From the NCBI RefSeq assembly GCF_001280565.1, contig NZ_LGRO01000001.1, forward strand, positions 2,604,001-2,668,000: DNA of 64,000 nucleotides, written 5' to 3'. The DNA comes from Sulfobacillus thermosulfidooxidans. Its GTDB lineage: Bacteria; Bacillota; Sulfobacillia; Sulfobacillales; Sulfobacillaceae. This document shows, one piece after another, positions 36,537 through 44,960 of this stretch; the first letter of the stretch is position 1, and each line of letters begins with the position of its first letter. Under the pieces are notes generated by a model that had not been told where the DNA came from, made no database searches, and was given only the letters and a program-made list of their open reading frames with translations. The position numbers were made by a program, and so were the translations under genes.

Positions 36537-37319
36537 TTAAGATGATTGGGCAAGTTGGTTTGAGTAAGTCACGCGGTACAACGCCAAAAAAGAGAGAGTC
36601 CAAAAGATGCCCGTGATGGTGACTATCAGGTAATTCATAATTTGTCCAGTCATTCCCCAGGTGTGGGTCGCCCATAAAATGAAGGCGATCAACAGGAGTT
36701 GCCCAATGACTGCAGTAGCAACAACTTCGAGAGTCAAGAGCGCATACCGTCTCATCAAAGTCATAGATTGTCGTAAGGCACGAATCCAGGACAGTTTTGC
36801 CAAAAACAAAAGATTCATCATCCATAGGAGCCAAGCGCCTAAATTGAGGGCCATCACACTGCCAACGATCGCCAAGATGATAACAGTTTGAGAGAGGGTC
36901 ATGGCCGAATGAATCCCGAGATAGATAAGTCCGGTAATGAATAACCAGATTATTAGGGCTATAACGCTCGAAAAAATAAATCCATATCCCTGGGCGAAAT
37001 ACCGAAACCCGTTCTTGGGGAAAGTCAAAAAATGAAGGGATTTTCCCATAATGGCTTGAGCTAAGGTGCCATAGAATGCAGCCAGGTAATAGGGAAAAAG
37101 AAATAGGACAAATACAATGATAGTGGCGATCATTTCCGGGGCAATATGAGACGTGTCAGGTTTTGCACCCAGCATGTTTGCGAGTGCATTGACGCTTAAA
37201 GCTGCCACAACGATAGCCATGACAACGATGAACAGGAATTGCCATAAATAAATCCAAAAAATTTGAGGATGTTTCCACAGACTGCTCCAGCTAAGACGAT
37301 AAATTTGGGGGTACACCAT
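36537..37319 (-). CDS. Six-helix membrane protein
   Basis: A 260-residue integral membrane protein with about six helices and a cytoplasmic N-terminus (WSSLWKHPQIFWIYLWQF). The pattern resembles DUF4013/YIP-like membrane proteins that carry a conserved loop with LSWIRALRQSMTLMRRY, but I cannot name a family. The start is ATG 37319 or GTG 37316, just after GAGGG. It lies 54 bases upstream of the TetR gene on the same strand and may share its transcript. Confidence 0.65.
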   Translation of the reverse strand: MVYPQIYRLSWSSLWKHPQIFWIYLWQFLFIVVMAIVVAALSVNALANMLGAKPDTSHIAPEMIATIIVFVLFLFPYYLAAFYGTLAQAIMGKSLHFLTFPKNGFRYFAQGYGFIFSSVIALIIWLFITGLIYLGIHSAMTLSQTVIILAIVGSVMALNLGAWLLWMMNLLFLAKLSWIRALRQSMTLMRRYALLTLEVVATAVIGQLLLIAFILWATHTWGMTGQIMNYLIVTITGIFWTLSFLALYRVTYSNQLAQSS

Positions 37320-37574
37320 ATCCCTCGATTCGTGAGTTTTTCTTGTTTCATGGTATCAGGAAGTTCGGTGATAATCAGGGATTTTTCTAATAAGTTTATG
37401 AAAACTCACGGCCGGTCATCCAGATGGCTCAAGGGCTTATTTCTTCAGGTAACTATTGGATTAGGAAAAGGAAGGAAAGGCTTAAGGCATCTGGCAAATT
37501 CCCTTAACACAATCTGAGGGTTCAAGAGTTTGTGATACCATTAATAGAGAACGGATTTGGTAAGGAGGATGGGT

Positions 37575-38663
37575 ATGCATCGATTGGCCAGGGCTAAAGA
37601 GCGCCTCGGCAAAGAGAATGCCGTGATGTTCTTATCTCCCGGCGATGACTTTCGTTATCTCTTGTCATGGTCTCCGTTAGCGGATGAACGCTTAACATTT
37701 CTCGGGGTATCCGGAGATGAGGTGGCTTTAGTCATCGCGTCGGTGAACGCACAAGAGGCACGGGAACATGTGGCAGCGGCTATTTCGGTATATGCGTTTA
37801 CAGACCAGGAAGGGCCTGAAGCCACATTGCAGAGGGTTTTTGGTGAGATTGCCTCGAGGGCACAAACCGTTTATATTTCCGATGATGCCCGCTTTGACCA
37901 TGTGGAGCAATTAAGGCATGCCCTGCAGTTGAATAAGCCGTTGCGGACCGCCTCTCAACTGATGGCTCCTTGGCGTATGGCGAAAGACCCGGATGAAATC
38001 GAAAAGTTAAAAGCGTGTCAAGCGATTAATGATCAAGCGATGTTAGCCGGGTTGGCGGCCATCCGCGTGGGTATGACGGAGATGGAATTGCAAGATATTA
38101 TTCGCCGGGCGTTTATGGCTAATGGTGCCGATCGTGATGCCTTTATTATCGTGGCTGCTGGTTCTCATAGCGCTCTGCCTCATCACACTCCCGATCAAAC
38201 GGTGATAGCAGAAGGACCGGTTTTGCTGGATATCGGATGTTTTAAGGATGGATATGCGTCAGATATGACCCGGGTAGCTTATGTCGGCACGCCCTCAGAG
38301 GATTTTGTTCATGTTCACCGTATTGTGAATCAAGCCGTAGAAGCTGGAATTGCGAAGGCTCGTGCCTTTGCCGAAGCCCAAAGTATTGATCATGCGGCTA
38401 GGCGTATTATTGAAGATGCGGGCTACGGAACATATTTTGTGCACCGGTTAGGACACGGCATTGGGTTGTCTGTCCACGAACCGCCTTCGATTATGGCAGG
38501 CAATCCGATTAAGGTGCCGCTTTACTCGGCATTCTCCATTGAACCGGGCATTTATTTGCCCAAACGGTTTGGAGTGCGTTTGGAAGAAGTTGTCATTGCA
38601 TATTCCGATCATGCCGAGGTCTTATCCGCTGTTCCACGTGATATTTACCAGGTGAAAAGATAA
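37575..38663 (+). CDS. M24 family Xaa-Pro aminopeptidase
   Basis: A 362-residue cytoplasmic metallopeptidase that removes residues before proline (aminopeptidase P/prolidase group). An N-terminal creatinase-like domain (1-130) precedes the pita-bread domain. Metal ligands are readable: Asp in LLDIGCFKDG, Asp in YASDMTRV, His in HRLGHGIGL, Glu in FSIEPGIY and Glu in VRLEEVVI. ATG at 37575 is about six bases after AAGGAGG; the ATG at 37569 is too close. It heads a rightward cluster with bcp and nth. Confidence 0.92.
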   Translation: MHRLARAKERLGKENAVMFLSPGDDFRYLLSWSPLADERLTFLGVSGDEVALVIASVNAQEAREHVAAAISVYAFTDQEGPEATLQRVFGEIASRAQTVYISDDARFDHVEQLRHALQLNKPLRTASQLMAPWRMAKDPDEIEKLKACQAINDQAMLAGLAAIRVGMTEMELQDIIRRAFMANGADRDAFIIVAAGSHSALPHHTPDQTVIAEGPVLLDIGCFKDGYASDMTRVAYVGTPSEDFVHVHRIVNQAVEAGIAKARAFAEAQSIDHAARRIIEDAGYGTYFVHRLGHGIGLSVHEPPSIMAGNPIKVPLYSAFSIEPGIYLPKRFGVRLEEVVIAYSDHAEVLSAVPRDIYQVKR

Positions 38664-38743
38664 CGGCAGGGAAGTGCCGGATAATTTGTGATAATAGCGA
38701 TGTAATCGGTCAAAGGAAGACCAGGAATAGGAGATGATGAGTA

Positions 38744-39241
38744 GTGGCCGCAAAAACCGAAGCATATACTCAAGATAATATGGTAGGCCAATTGGCTCCC
38801 GATTTCACATTAGAAGGTACGAATGGTCCAGTGCATTTGTCAGACCTCCGTGGACAAGTGGTGGTGTTGTATTTCTATCCGCGGGATAACACGCCAGGAT
38901 GCACGACCGAAGCCTGTGATTTTCGTGACATGATTCACGAATTTACGCAAGTGAACGCTATCGTGCTTGGCGTCAGCACGGATTCTTTGACGAGCCATGA
39001 AAAATTTACGGCCAAATATCAACTCCCCTTTAACTTGTTGTCGGATCCCAATGCTGAAGTCGCGAATCTTTATGGGGTCTATAAGCAAAAGAACATGTAT
39101 GGAAAAATTTCTTATGGCATTGAGCGTTCGACCTTTATCATTGACCAAGACGGGATTATCCGCTATGTCTTTCGCAAGGTGAAAGTGCCAGGACATGTGG
39201 AGCAAGTGAAAGAGTTGGTGAATAATTTAACGCGTGAGTAA
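38744..39241 (+). CDS. bcp: Peroxiredoxin, Bcp family
   Basis: A 165-residue thiol peroxidase that reduces hydroperoxides with thioredoxin. The peroxidatic Cys is in NTPGCTTEACDF (about residue 49), with a second Cys five residues later as in atypical Bcp enzymes. FYPRDNTPGC and YGIERSTFIID are typical blocks. GTG at 38744 is the likely start after AGGAG. Its last eight bases overlap nth, which suggests joint expression of peroxide defence and base-excision repair. Confidence 0.93.
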   Translation: MAAKTEAYTQDNMVGQLAPDFTLEGTNGPVHLSDLRGQVVVLYFYPRDNTPGCTTEACDFRDMIHEFTQVNAIVLGVSTDSLTSHEKFTAKYQLPFNLLSDPNAEVANLYGVYKQKNMYGKISYGIERSTFIIDQDGIIRYVFRKVKVPGHVEQVKELVNNLTRE

Positions 39242-39899
39242 TTTGCCCGATTCCAGAATACAGGTCGATACGATCTTACGGATCTTTTCTGAACTTTATC
39301 CGAATCCCACGACGGAATTGATCCATGATGGACCGTGGCAACTTCTTGTTGCCACCATGTTGTCGGCGCAATGTACTGATAAGCGGGTCAATATGATTAC
39401 TCCTCGCATTTTTTCCCGTTTTCCTGCTCCAGAGGATTTGGCCAAGGCGAGTCTCACAGAAGTCGAAGGGCTCATTAAAGATTGCGGGCTTTTTCATAAT
39501 AAAGCCCGCAATCTCATCGCCACAGCAAAACGGATTGCACAGGAATATGGCGGCCAGGTTCCGCCGGACCGTGAGGCATTAATGACCTTGCCGGGGGTGG
39601 GGCGAAAAACTGCGAATGTCGTTTTAGCGAACTGTTTTGGCGTTGATGCTATTGCGGTGGATACCCATGTATTTCGTTTAGCTCACCGTTTAGGGTGGTC
39701 TCAAGCTAAAGATGTTCAGGGAACCGAAGAAGATTTGATGCGGACCATCCCGCAGAACCAATGGGCTAAAGCCCACCATTGGTTGATATTTCATGGACGG
39801 CGCATTTGTTCAGCGAAACATCCGGATTGTGAGAGGTGTCCTATTCAAAGCCTATGTCCCCAAATCGGGGTTTCTCAGGGGAAAAAGGAGTCGGGTTGA
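39234..39899 (+). CDS. nth: Endonuclease III
   Basis: A 221-residue DNA glycosylase/AP lyase for oxidised pyrimidines. It has the helix-hairpin-helix LPGVGRKTANVVL with the catalytic Lys (GRKTA), the catalytic Asp in AVDTHV, and the C-terminal [4Fe-4S] loop C-x6-C-x2-C-x5-C (CSAKHPDCERCPIQSLC). It starts at GTG inside the end of bcp (eight-base overlap) and is followed by a small gene two bases after its stop. Confidence 0.95.
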   Translation: MSNLPDSRIQVDTILRIFSELYPNPTTELIHDGPWQLLVATMLSAQCTDKRVNMITPRIFSRFPAPEDLAKASLTEVEGLIKDCGLFHNKARNLIATAKRIAQEYGGQVPPDREALMTLPGVGRKTANVVLANCFGVDAIAVDTHVFRLAHRLGWSQAKDVQGTEEDLMRTIPQNQWAKAHHWLIFHGRRICSAKHPDCERCPIQSLCPQIGVSQGKKESG

Positions 39900-39900
39900 T

Positions 39901-40248
39901 ATGGTAGCGCTGGTTTCTGATCTGTTTTTTGCCGACCGTATTATGCAAATTGGACAGATGGTGAATGAAGAGGTGCATATTTATCATTCCCGAGAGGAAT
40001 TTAAAAAGGCGGTGATGACGGAACAGCCTTCTGTAGCGATTGTGGAATTGCCACTGTTAGATGATAGGGATTTCACATGGATTGCAAAAATTCCTCATGT
40101 AGCCGGATATGGGCCACATGTCGATCGTGATCGATTTGCCAAAGCCCGGACCTATGGAATTCACCCGTTGTGGGCAAACTCCGCCTTAACCCAAAAACTC
40201 GGTCCTTGGTTACTTTCCCTGCGAAATAGCGAGGACCTGCTTCAATAA
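39901..40248 (+). CDS. Hypothetical protein downstream of nth
   Basis: A 115-residue soluble protein. Its pattern (VALVSDLFFADRIMQIGQMV, PSVAIVELPLLDD, WIAKIPHVAGYGPHVD, AKARTYGIHPLWANS) resembles a degenerate response-regulator receiver fold, lacking an obvious phospho-acceptor. ATG at 39901 lies one base after the nth stop, with AAGGAG ten bases upstream, so translation is coupled. The frame extends upstream into nth without a site. Function unknown. Confidence 0.65.
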   Translation: MVALVSDLFFADRIMQIGQMVNEEVHIYHSREEFKKAVMTEQPSVAIVELPLLDDRDFTWIAKIPHVAGYGPHVDRDRFAKARTYGIHPLWANSALTQKLGPWLLSLRNSEDLLQ

Positions 40249-40306
40249 GGGAGCAAAGGCGGAGGTAAACAGGGATGAGGGCAATGGATGAAGGGACGGT
40301 TAGATC

Positions 40307-41164
40307 ATGCGGGCTGTGGTATTTGGAGGCGGAGGGATTCTCGGAGTTGCGGCTATCGGGATTTTACAAGCATTAGAAGAGATGCACGTACGTCCCGATG
40401 TCATCGTCGGCACCTCATCGGGTGCGATTATTGGCGCCTTATATGCCTTGGGTTGGAGTGCTCAAGACTTACGTGATTTGGCTCTGCAAGTTCGGCGTAA
40501 AGATATGATTTGGAATTGGCGGCGCATGGGCCGGACATTATTAACCCGCCATACGTTAGCCGAATCGATTTTGGATCCGGAACCTTTTTGGAGCAAATTG
40601 CGACAATACGTGGGCGACCAAACATTTGCTGATGTAAAAATTCCTCTCTACGTTGTCACCACGTCACTGACACACCGGACAAGTGTGGTTTTTGGATCGA
40701 CCATACCCCCGGGTTTTCACGAACTGCCCCATGTGTTATGGGTCGATGGTCAAGAACAAGAAATTTTTTCTGTGATTCGTGCGTCTTCTGCTATTCCTGG
40801 CTTCTTTCCACCCGAGCGTATTGCCGATATGATATTAGTAGACGGGGGCATGACCGATGACTTTCCGTTGGATGTGGCGCAAGCGGCAGGCGCGAGTCAT
40901 GCCTTGGGACTTTGGATTGATGAACCCGTACGCTGGCAAGTGCCTAGTCCCAGGCCCCATCTTTTGCAGGTGTTGAACGAAAGTGTGGCCGCTACAATCC
41001 ATCATATGACGGTCTTGAAGAAGAATACCGTGACAATCCCTTACATCTTGATTCGGCTGGAAATGGATCACCATGCCGATATGGCGCGGATTCCTCAAAT
41101 TATTCGTACAGGCTATGAACAAACCATTGCACGGCAGAATGAAATCTTAGCAGCATTTGATTGA
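40307..41164 (+). CDS. Patatin-like phospholipase
   Basis: A 285-residue lipid acyl hydrolase of the RssA/YchK type. The oxyanion hole FGGGGILG is at 6-13, the nucleophile motif GTSSGA near 37-42 and the dyad Asp in VDGGMTDDFP near 181-190. It is cytoplasmic, without a signal peptide. AAGGGACGG lies upstream of the ATG. It lies between the nth cluster and a GGDEF gene on the same strand. The physiological substrate is unknown. Confidence 0.9.
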   Translation: MRAVVFGGGGILGVAAIGILQALEEMHVRPDVIVGTSSGAIIGALYALGWSAQDLRDLALQVRRKDMIWNWRRMGRTLLTRHTLAESILDPEPFWSKLRQYVGDQTFADVKIPLYVVTTSLTHRTSVVFGSTIPPGFHELPHVLWVDGQEQEIFSVIRASSAIPGFFPPERIADMILVDGGMTDDFPLDVAQAAGASHALGLWIDEPVRWQVPSPRPHLLQVLNESVAATIHHMTVLKKNTVTIPYILIRLEMDHHADMARIPQIIRTGYEQTIARQNEILAAFD

Positions 41165-41226
41165 TGTCCATCACCCGTGAAAAGCCATGGCGATAGCAGC
41201 AGAATTGTGCGAAGGGATTGTTCATC

Positions 41227-42201
41227 ATGGAAGATCGCGATCTTCAATTTGCGTTGACGACATTGATTCGCGAATCCCGTCACTGGGCATCGGTTCATCG
41301 CGGATTGGAATTATTTTACCGGGCCAGAGATTTGCTGAAGGAGTACTACCAGGTTGATAGCGGCTATTTTGTTTACAAGAAAACGGCAGGATGGGGAACC
41401 AAAAGCGAGCAACAATTTCGTGTCTATGCACCATGGGGAGTGCTGCCGGGCTGTGAAAAAACCCTGCAGGAAGAAGTCGACAGGCAGCTTCTTATGAGTC
41501 CCAATCCTTTGCAGCACGTCACAGAAAACTGGGTAAGTCTTGCAGAAGTGCCTTTGTCTGTACAAAAAAGATGGCAAACTTGGGGCGTCCAAACAGGGGG
41601 ATCGTGGCTGCTTTACATTGGCAAAGACCCCGTCGGCCTCATGGTACTGCGCCGGCGCATTCTTAGAACCGATGATGGATTACTAATGAGTTTAGTTGCA
41701 CGGCAAGTGTCCTTAGTGATGGAATTATTGCGGTACCGCCGTGCAGCAGAAGAAGTCAGCCAACAAGATCCGCTGACCGGCGTTCTTAATCGCCGTGGCG
41801 CTATGATGCGCATCGAGACTCTCGTGCGGGTGCGTCAAGCTCATGCATCTTGGGTTTTCGTTATTTTTGACGTCAACAATTTTAAAGAGATTAACGATCG
41901 GCAAGGTCATCCACAAGGCGATAAGGTTTTGAAGAACGTTGCAAAGATACTCTCATTAGGCTTACGTGAAGGCGATATTTGTGGGCGCTGGGGTGGGGAC
42001 GAGTTCGTGGTTCTGTTAAACAGTTGTGGGGCCCAAGCACCCGAAATTGTTGCCCGGCTTAAAAACAAAGTGGCGGAGACACTGCGCAATGTGTCGGTGA
42101 GTGCAGGATGGGCCATTTGGGGTGTAGATGGGACGAGCCTCGATGAAGTTTATCATGTGGCTGATCGCCGGTTATATCAAGATAAAAAGACATCTTCTTG
42201 A
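41227..42201 (+). CDS. GGDEF-domain diguanylate cyclase
   Basis: A 324-residue cytoplasmic protein. The first 175 residues look like a GAF-type sensor; the C-terminal GGDEF domain has the active RWGGDEFVV motif, the substrate block DVNNFKEINDRQGH and an inhibitory I-site RxxD (REGD) exactly five residues before GGDEF. It should make c-di-GMP and be product-inhibited. ATG at 41227 has AAGGGA about nine bases upstream. It pairs functionally with the EAL protein at 32413. Confidence 0.92.
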   Translation: MEDRDLQFALTTLIRESRHWASVHRGLELFYRARDLLKEYYQVDSGYFVYKKTAGWGTKSEQQFRVYAPWGVLPGCEKTLQEEVDRQLLMSPNPLQHVTENWVSLAEVPLSVQKRWQTWGVQTGGSWLLYIGKDPVGLMVLRRRILRTDDGLLMSLVARQVSLVMELLRYRRAAEEVSQQDPLTGVLNRRGAMMRIETLVRVRQAHASWVFVIFDVNNFKEINDRQGHPQGDKVLKNVAKILSLGLREGDICGRWGGDEFVVLLNSCGAQAPEIVARLKNKVAETLRNVSVSAGWAIWGVDGTSLDEVYHVADRRLYQDKKTSS

Positions 42202-42237
42202 TAACTTTATAAAAATAACGGGTAGGAGTGGTGAATC

Positions 42238-43020
42238 ATGAACACGCCGCATGCTGTGATTGTGGGATTAGGACAATTAGGGAGAACGTTAGGGGAAGGA
42301 CTCTTGATGCAAGGAATCACTGTGACTCCTATTTTGCGTTCAACTCCTATTGACCCAACGCTCAATCCGGAAACGGTCATTGTGGCGACAGGTGAAGACG
42401 ATTTGGCTGGGGCCTTGAAACGGATTCCCCAAACATGGAAAAGCCGACCCACTATCGTCTTATTGCAAAATGAATTGTTGCCGCCTCAATGGCAAACTCA
42501 GGGTGTGTCTGAACCGACCATTTTTGTGGTGTGGTTTGAACGAAAACCTGGGAAATTAATTACCCCGCTTTTACCTTCTGTTGTCTTTGGACCGCAACAA
42601 CATATCATTCAGTCCGCCATGGATCATTTAGGCATTCCCTGCGAGACTGCTGCTGACGAAAATGATATTTTGACACAACTCGTAATCAAGAATGCCTATA
42701 TTTGGACCACGAATATTTCTAGCCTATTTGTCGGACCGTTAACAACGGGCGTGTTACATGAAAAGCATGCCTCATTAGTGGACAGTTTGATTAAGGAAAC
42801 CATTGCAGTCCAAGAAGCGATCATTGGCCGCTCGTTCGATTTAGCTAAAATTTCATCACGTGTGAATCAAGCATTATTGTCGGATCCTCTGCATAATGCG
42901 GGTGGACGCAGTGCTAAAAGGCGTCTGGAACGTTTCTTAGCGCACGCGCATACTGTAGGCATTTCCGTGCCGCAGGCGCAAATGATAGCAGAACGTCAAG
43001 GAATTACGGCGCGAGCTTAA
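42238..43020 (+). CDS. Ketopantoate reductase-like protein
   Basis: A 260-residue Rossmann-fold protein. The dinucleotide motif is VGLGQLGRTLGEG (about 9-21), followed by an all-helical C-terminal domain (KNAYIWTTNISSLFVG...) as in the 6-phosphogluconate/ketopantoate reductase superfamily. It is shorter than PanE and the catalytic Lys and Glu positions are not securely readable, so substrate and activity are open. TAGGAG lies nine bases before the ATG. It follows the GGDEF gene by 36 bases. Confidence 0.7.
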   Translation: MNTPHAVIVGLGQLGRTLGEGLLMQGITVTPILRSTPIDPTLNPETVIVATGEDDLAGALKRIPQTWKSRPTIVLLQNELLPPQWQTQGVSEPTIFVVWFERKPGKLITPLLPSVVFGPQQHIIQSAMDHLGIPCETAADENDILTQLVIKNAYIWTTNISSLFVGPLTTGVLHEKHASLVDSLIKETIAVQEAIIGRSFDLAKISSRVNQALLSDPLHNAGGRSAKRRLERFLAHAHTVGISVPQAQMIAERQGITARA

Positions 43021-43144
43021 TTCCAGCGATTTTAAGCAGTTTTCGGCACTGGCACCCCATTTCCCATAAATTTTTTACGTTTTACGGCGATCTCCATTGA
43101 CATACATGCGAAGACTTGCATATAGTTAGATTGCAAATGAAATA

Positions 43145-43310
43145 AAGTCCTCGTTAGGCGAGGCGTCTACATCAACATAGGCCACTGCTCCGACCCGTCC
43201 AAAGACGCTAAGGAGTAGAACAGAGGTTGCCGGATTAAGGCTTCTTCCAAGGTGGCTGAATCTGATTAAGGTTCTCACGTGATGTAGTGCCGAAGCTCCA
43301 CCAGGGGGAT
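43145..43310 (+). ncRNA. M-box (ykoK) magnesium riboswitch aptamer
   Basis: The conserved M-box core is readable: CGTTAGGCGAGGC at the 5' end, CACTGCTCCGACC, CCGTCCAAAGACGCTAAGGAG and AACAG in the middle, and TGATGTAGTGCCGAAGCTC at the 3' end. P2 is CTACATCA (43167-43174) with TGATGTAG (43280-43287); P1 is likely GTCCTC (43148-43153) with GGGGAT (43305-43310). M-box RNAs fold on Mg2+ and turn off Mg2+ transporter genes. Here the first downstream gene is an NRAMP-like transporter. Confidence 0.9.
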
Positions 43311-43331
43311 GACGGGTATTTTAACGACCAC

Positions 43332-43361
43332 GTCCTCTTGCTGGGCTGCAAGAGGACAATT
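43332..43361 (+). terminator. M-box-linked regulatory terminator
   Basis: A 9-bp perfect stem (43332-43340 with 43349-43357) followed by AATTTT, 22 bases after the aptamer. Its right arm GAGGAC can also pair with the aptamer 5' strand GTCCTC (43148-43153), which repeats the terminator left arm, giving a simple antitermination switch. Confidence 0.75.
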
Positions 43362-43395
43362 TTATGTGGCGCAACGGAAAAGGAGGGTGCATTGG

Positions 43396-43482
43396 GTGAG
43401 TACAGACCCAGGAGGCCATAGTAGTTTCTTGCGTTCACGAAAATCACACACTGTTCTGTGCTCTTCCGAGGGCTGTCCTTAG
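43396..43482 (+). CDS. Candidate 28-residue leader peptide
   Basis: A short ORF starting at GTG 43396 with a very strong ribosome site, AAAAGGAGG, nine bases upstream. It ends at TAG 43480-43482 and the peptide ends Gly-Cys-Pro. It lies after the M-box terminator and before the transporter gene. Its last codons form the left arm (43462-43472) of one of two competing hairpins at the transporter ribosome site. A nine-codon alternative starts at TTG 43392 in another frame. The role as a regulatory leader is inferred from position; no homologue was searched. Confidence 0.55.
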   Translation: MSTDPGGHSSFLRSRKSHTVLCSSEGCP

Positions 43483-43519
43483 CTGTTGCTATGACCCCCT
43501 CGGAAGATGCCGAGGGGGG
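43462..43519 (+). promoter_or_regulatory. Mutually exclusive hairpins at the NRAMP ribosome site
   Basis: Stem A pairs 43462-43472 with 43497-43507 (11 bp). Stem B pairs 43495-43503 with 43510-43518 (9 bp, GC-rich, six-base loop) and includes most of the GAGGGGGG ribosome site at 43512-43519. The two share 43497-43503, so A leaves the ribosome site open and B hides it. There is no T run after B, so it is a translation switch and not a terminator. Confidence 0.7.
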
Positions 43520-43523
43520 ATAT

Positions 43524-44873
43524 ATGATGTCGAAAAAGAATGTGTCTGCAGCCACCCGGGTCTTCGATGATGCACGAATTCGTGCAGAGGATCAGGCACG
43601 TGTGGCGGCTTTGCGTCAATCTCCGAGTTGGACAAAACGGCTTCTCCTATTATTAACGCTAGTTGGCCCCGGTATTCTTGTCATGATTGCAGACAATGAT
43701 GCCGGTGGTGTAATTACCTATGCCCAAACTGGGGCAACCTATGGGATTGGGTTTTTCATCCCGGCCCTAGTTATTGGGGGCTTGATTGCTTATGTCGTCC
43801 AAGAAATGACGGTACGACTGGGCGCGGTGACTCACCGTGGCCATGCTGAAATGATTTGGGGACGGTATGGAGCGTTTTGGGGTTGGTTTTCCCTGGTGGA
43901 TTTAGTGATCGCGAATGTGTTGACGTTGATTACCGAATTCATCGGGATTACCGTAGGTATGTCCGTTTTTGGTGTGCCGCCGGTTTTCAGTGCGTTAGGT
44001 GGACTCATTTTAGATGCGGCTATTTTGTTGGTCTTGCGTTACCGGACATGGGAACGGGTGTCTTTGTGGATTGCGGCAGGGAATTTAATCTTTATTCCCT
44101 TAGCTTTAATGGCACATCCTGATTGGAACAAGGTCGTGGGAGCTTTTAGTCATTGGCAAGTTCCCGGTGGTTTTACCGCAGCCTTTTTGTTTGTGGTGTT
44201 GGCCAATTTTGGGACGACGATTGCACCTTGGATGTTATTTTTCCAACAGTCGTCTGTCGTTGATAAAGGATTGACCGTTCAAGATATCCGCCATGGTCAG
44301 TTTGATACGGCACTGGGAGCCTTTGCTATGGTGGTGGTGGCCGTGGCGCTGGTAGTCTTAACCGGGACGATTGCTTATGGTCACCCCGGAGCAGCCAATT
44401 ACAACATTCAGCAAATTATGCAATTGATTGGGCAGCATCTAGGCCGTGTTGGGCAAGATCTCTTTGCTTTGGGGTTGGTCGAGGCGGGAATAATTGCAGC
44501 CATTGCCTTGACGGCTAGCACATCGTGGGCTATGGGCGAAGCATTTCATTGGCCGAAGAGCATTAACCTGCCAGTTCGTGAGGCATGGCGGTTTTATGTC
44601 CCGGGGCTATTAAGTGCGACCATTGCTGCAGCGATTGTTTTGATACCGAATGCGCCATTGGGATTTTTAAACTTGACTGTTCAAGTCGTTGCCTCGATCT
44701 TTATGCCAGCTGCCCTGTTGTTTCTCTTGTTGCTCCTTAATGACCGGGAAATTATGGGTGATTATGTCAATCGCAAGTGGCAAAATCTTTCGGCCTACGC
44801 CATTGTTGGATTGCTCGTTATTCTCAATGGTCTTTATGGGGTATCAGTCGTTTTCCCACATCTATTTCAATGA
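43524..44873 (+). CDS. NRAMP-like metal transporter, probable Mg2+ branch
   Basis: A 449-residue transporter with about 11 helices and an SLC11/NRAMP core. The helix 1 metal motif DPGN reads D-A-G-G (residues 59-62) and the helix 6 M-P-H reads A-P-W (234-236), so the Met that selects soft transition metals is replaced by Ala. Mg2+-transporting NRAMP relatives lack this Met and are known under M-box control, which matches the riboswitch upstream. Start is ATG 43524 or 43527, behind GAGGGGGG. A 58-residue membrane protein follows. The N-terminal 40 residues are charged and cytoplasmic. Confidence 0.88.
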   Translation: MMSKKNVSAATRVFDDARIRAEDQARVAALRQSPSWTKRLLLLLTLVGPGILVMIADNDAGGVITYAQTGATYGIGFFIPALVIGGLIAYVVQEMTVRLGAVTHRGHAEMIWGRYGAFWGWFSLVDLVIANVLTLITEFIGITVGMSVFGVPPVFSALGGLILDAAILLVLRYRTWERVSLWIAAGNLIFIPLALMAHPDWNKVVGAFSHWQVPGGFTAAFLFVVLANFGTTIAPWMLFFQQSSVVDKGLTVQDIRHGQFDTALGAFAMVVVAVALVVLTGTIAYGHPGAANYNIQQIMQLIGQHLGRVGQDLFALGLVEAGIIAAIALTASTSWAMGEAFHWPKSINLPVREAWRFYVPGLLSATIAAAIVLIPNAPLGFLNLTVQVVASIFMPAALLFLLLLLNDREIMGDYVNRKWQNLSAYAIVGLLVILNGLYGVSVVFPHLFQ

Positions 44874-44960
44874 AGTCAATCACAGCGGTTTCAAAATGGG
44901 AGCATTGGCCAAAGACTGCCAGTCTATCTCGTGGTGAGATAAAGAAAGGAGGAGAAGTCA

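Noticed and set aside
43392-43421. Nine-codon alternative leader ORF starting at TTG 43392
   Set aside because: It shares the same ribosome site, but spacing of nine bases to GTG 43396 and the fit of the longer ORF to the hairpin arm favour the 28-codon frame; kept only as an alternative.
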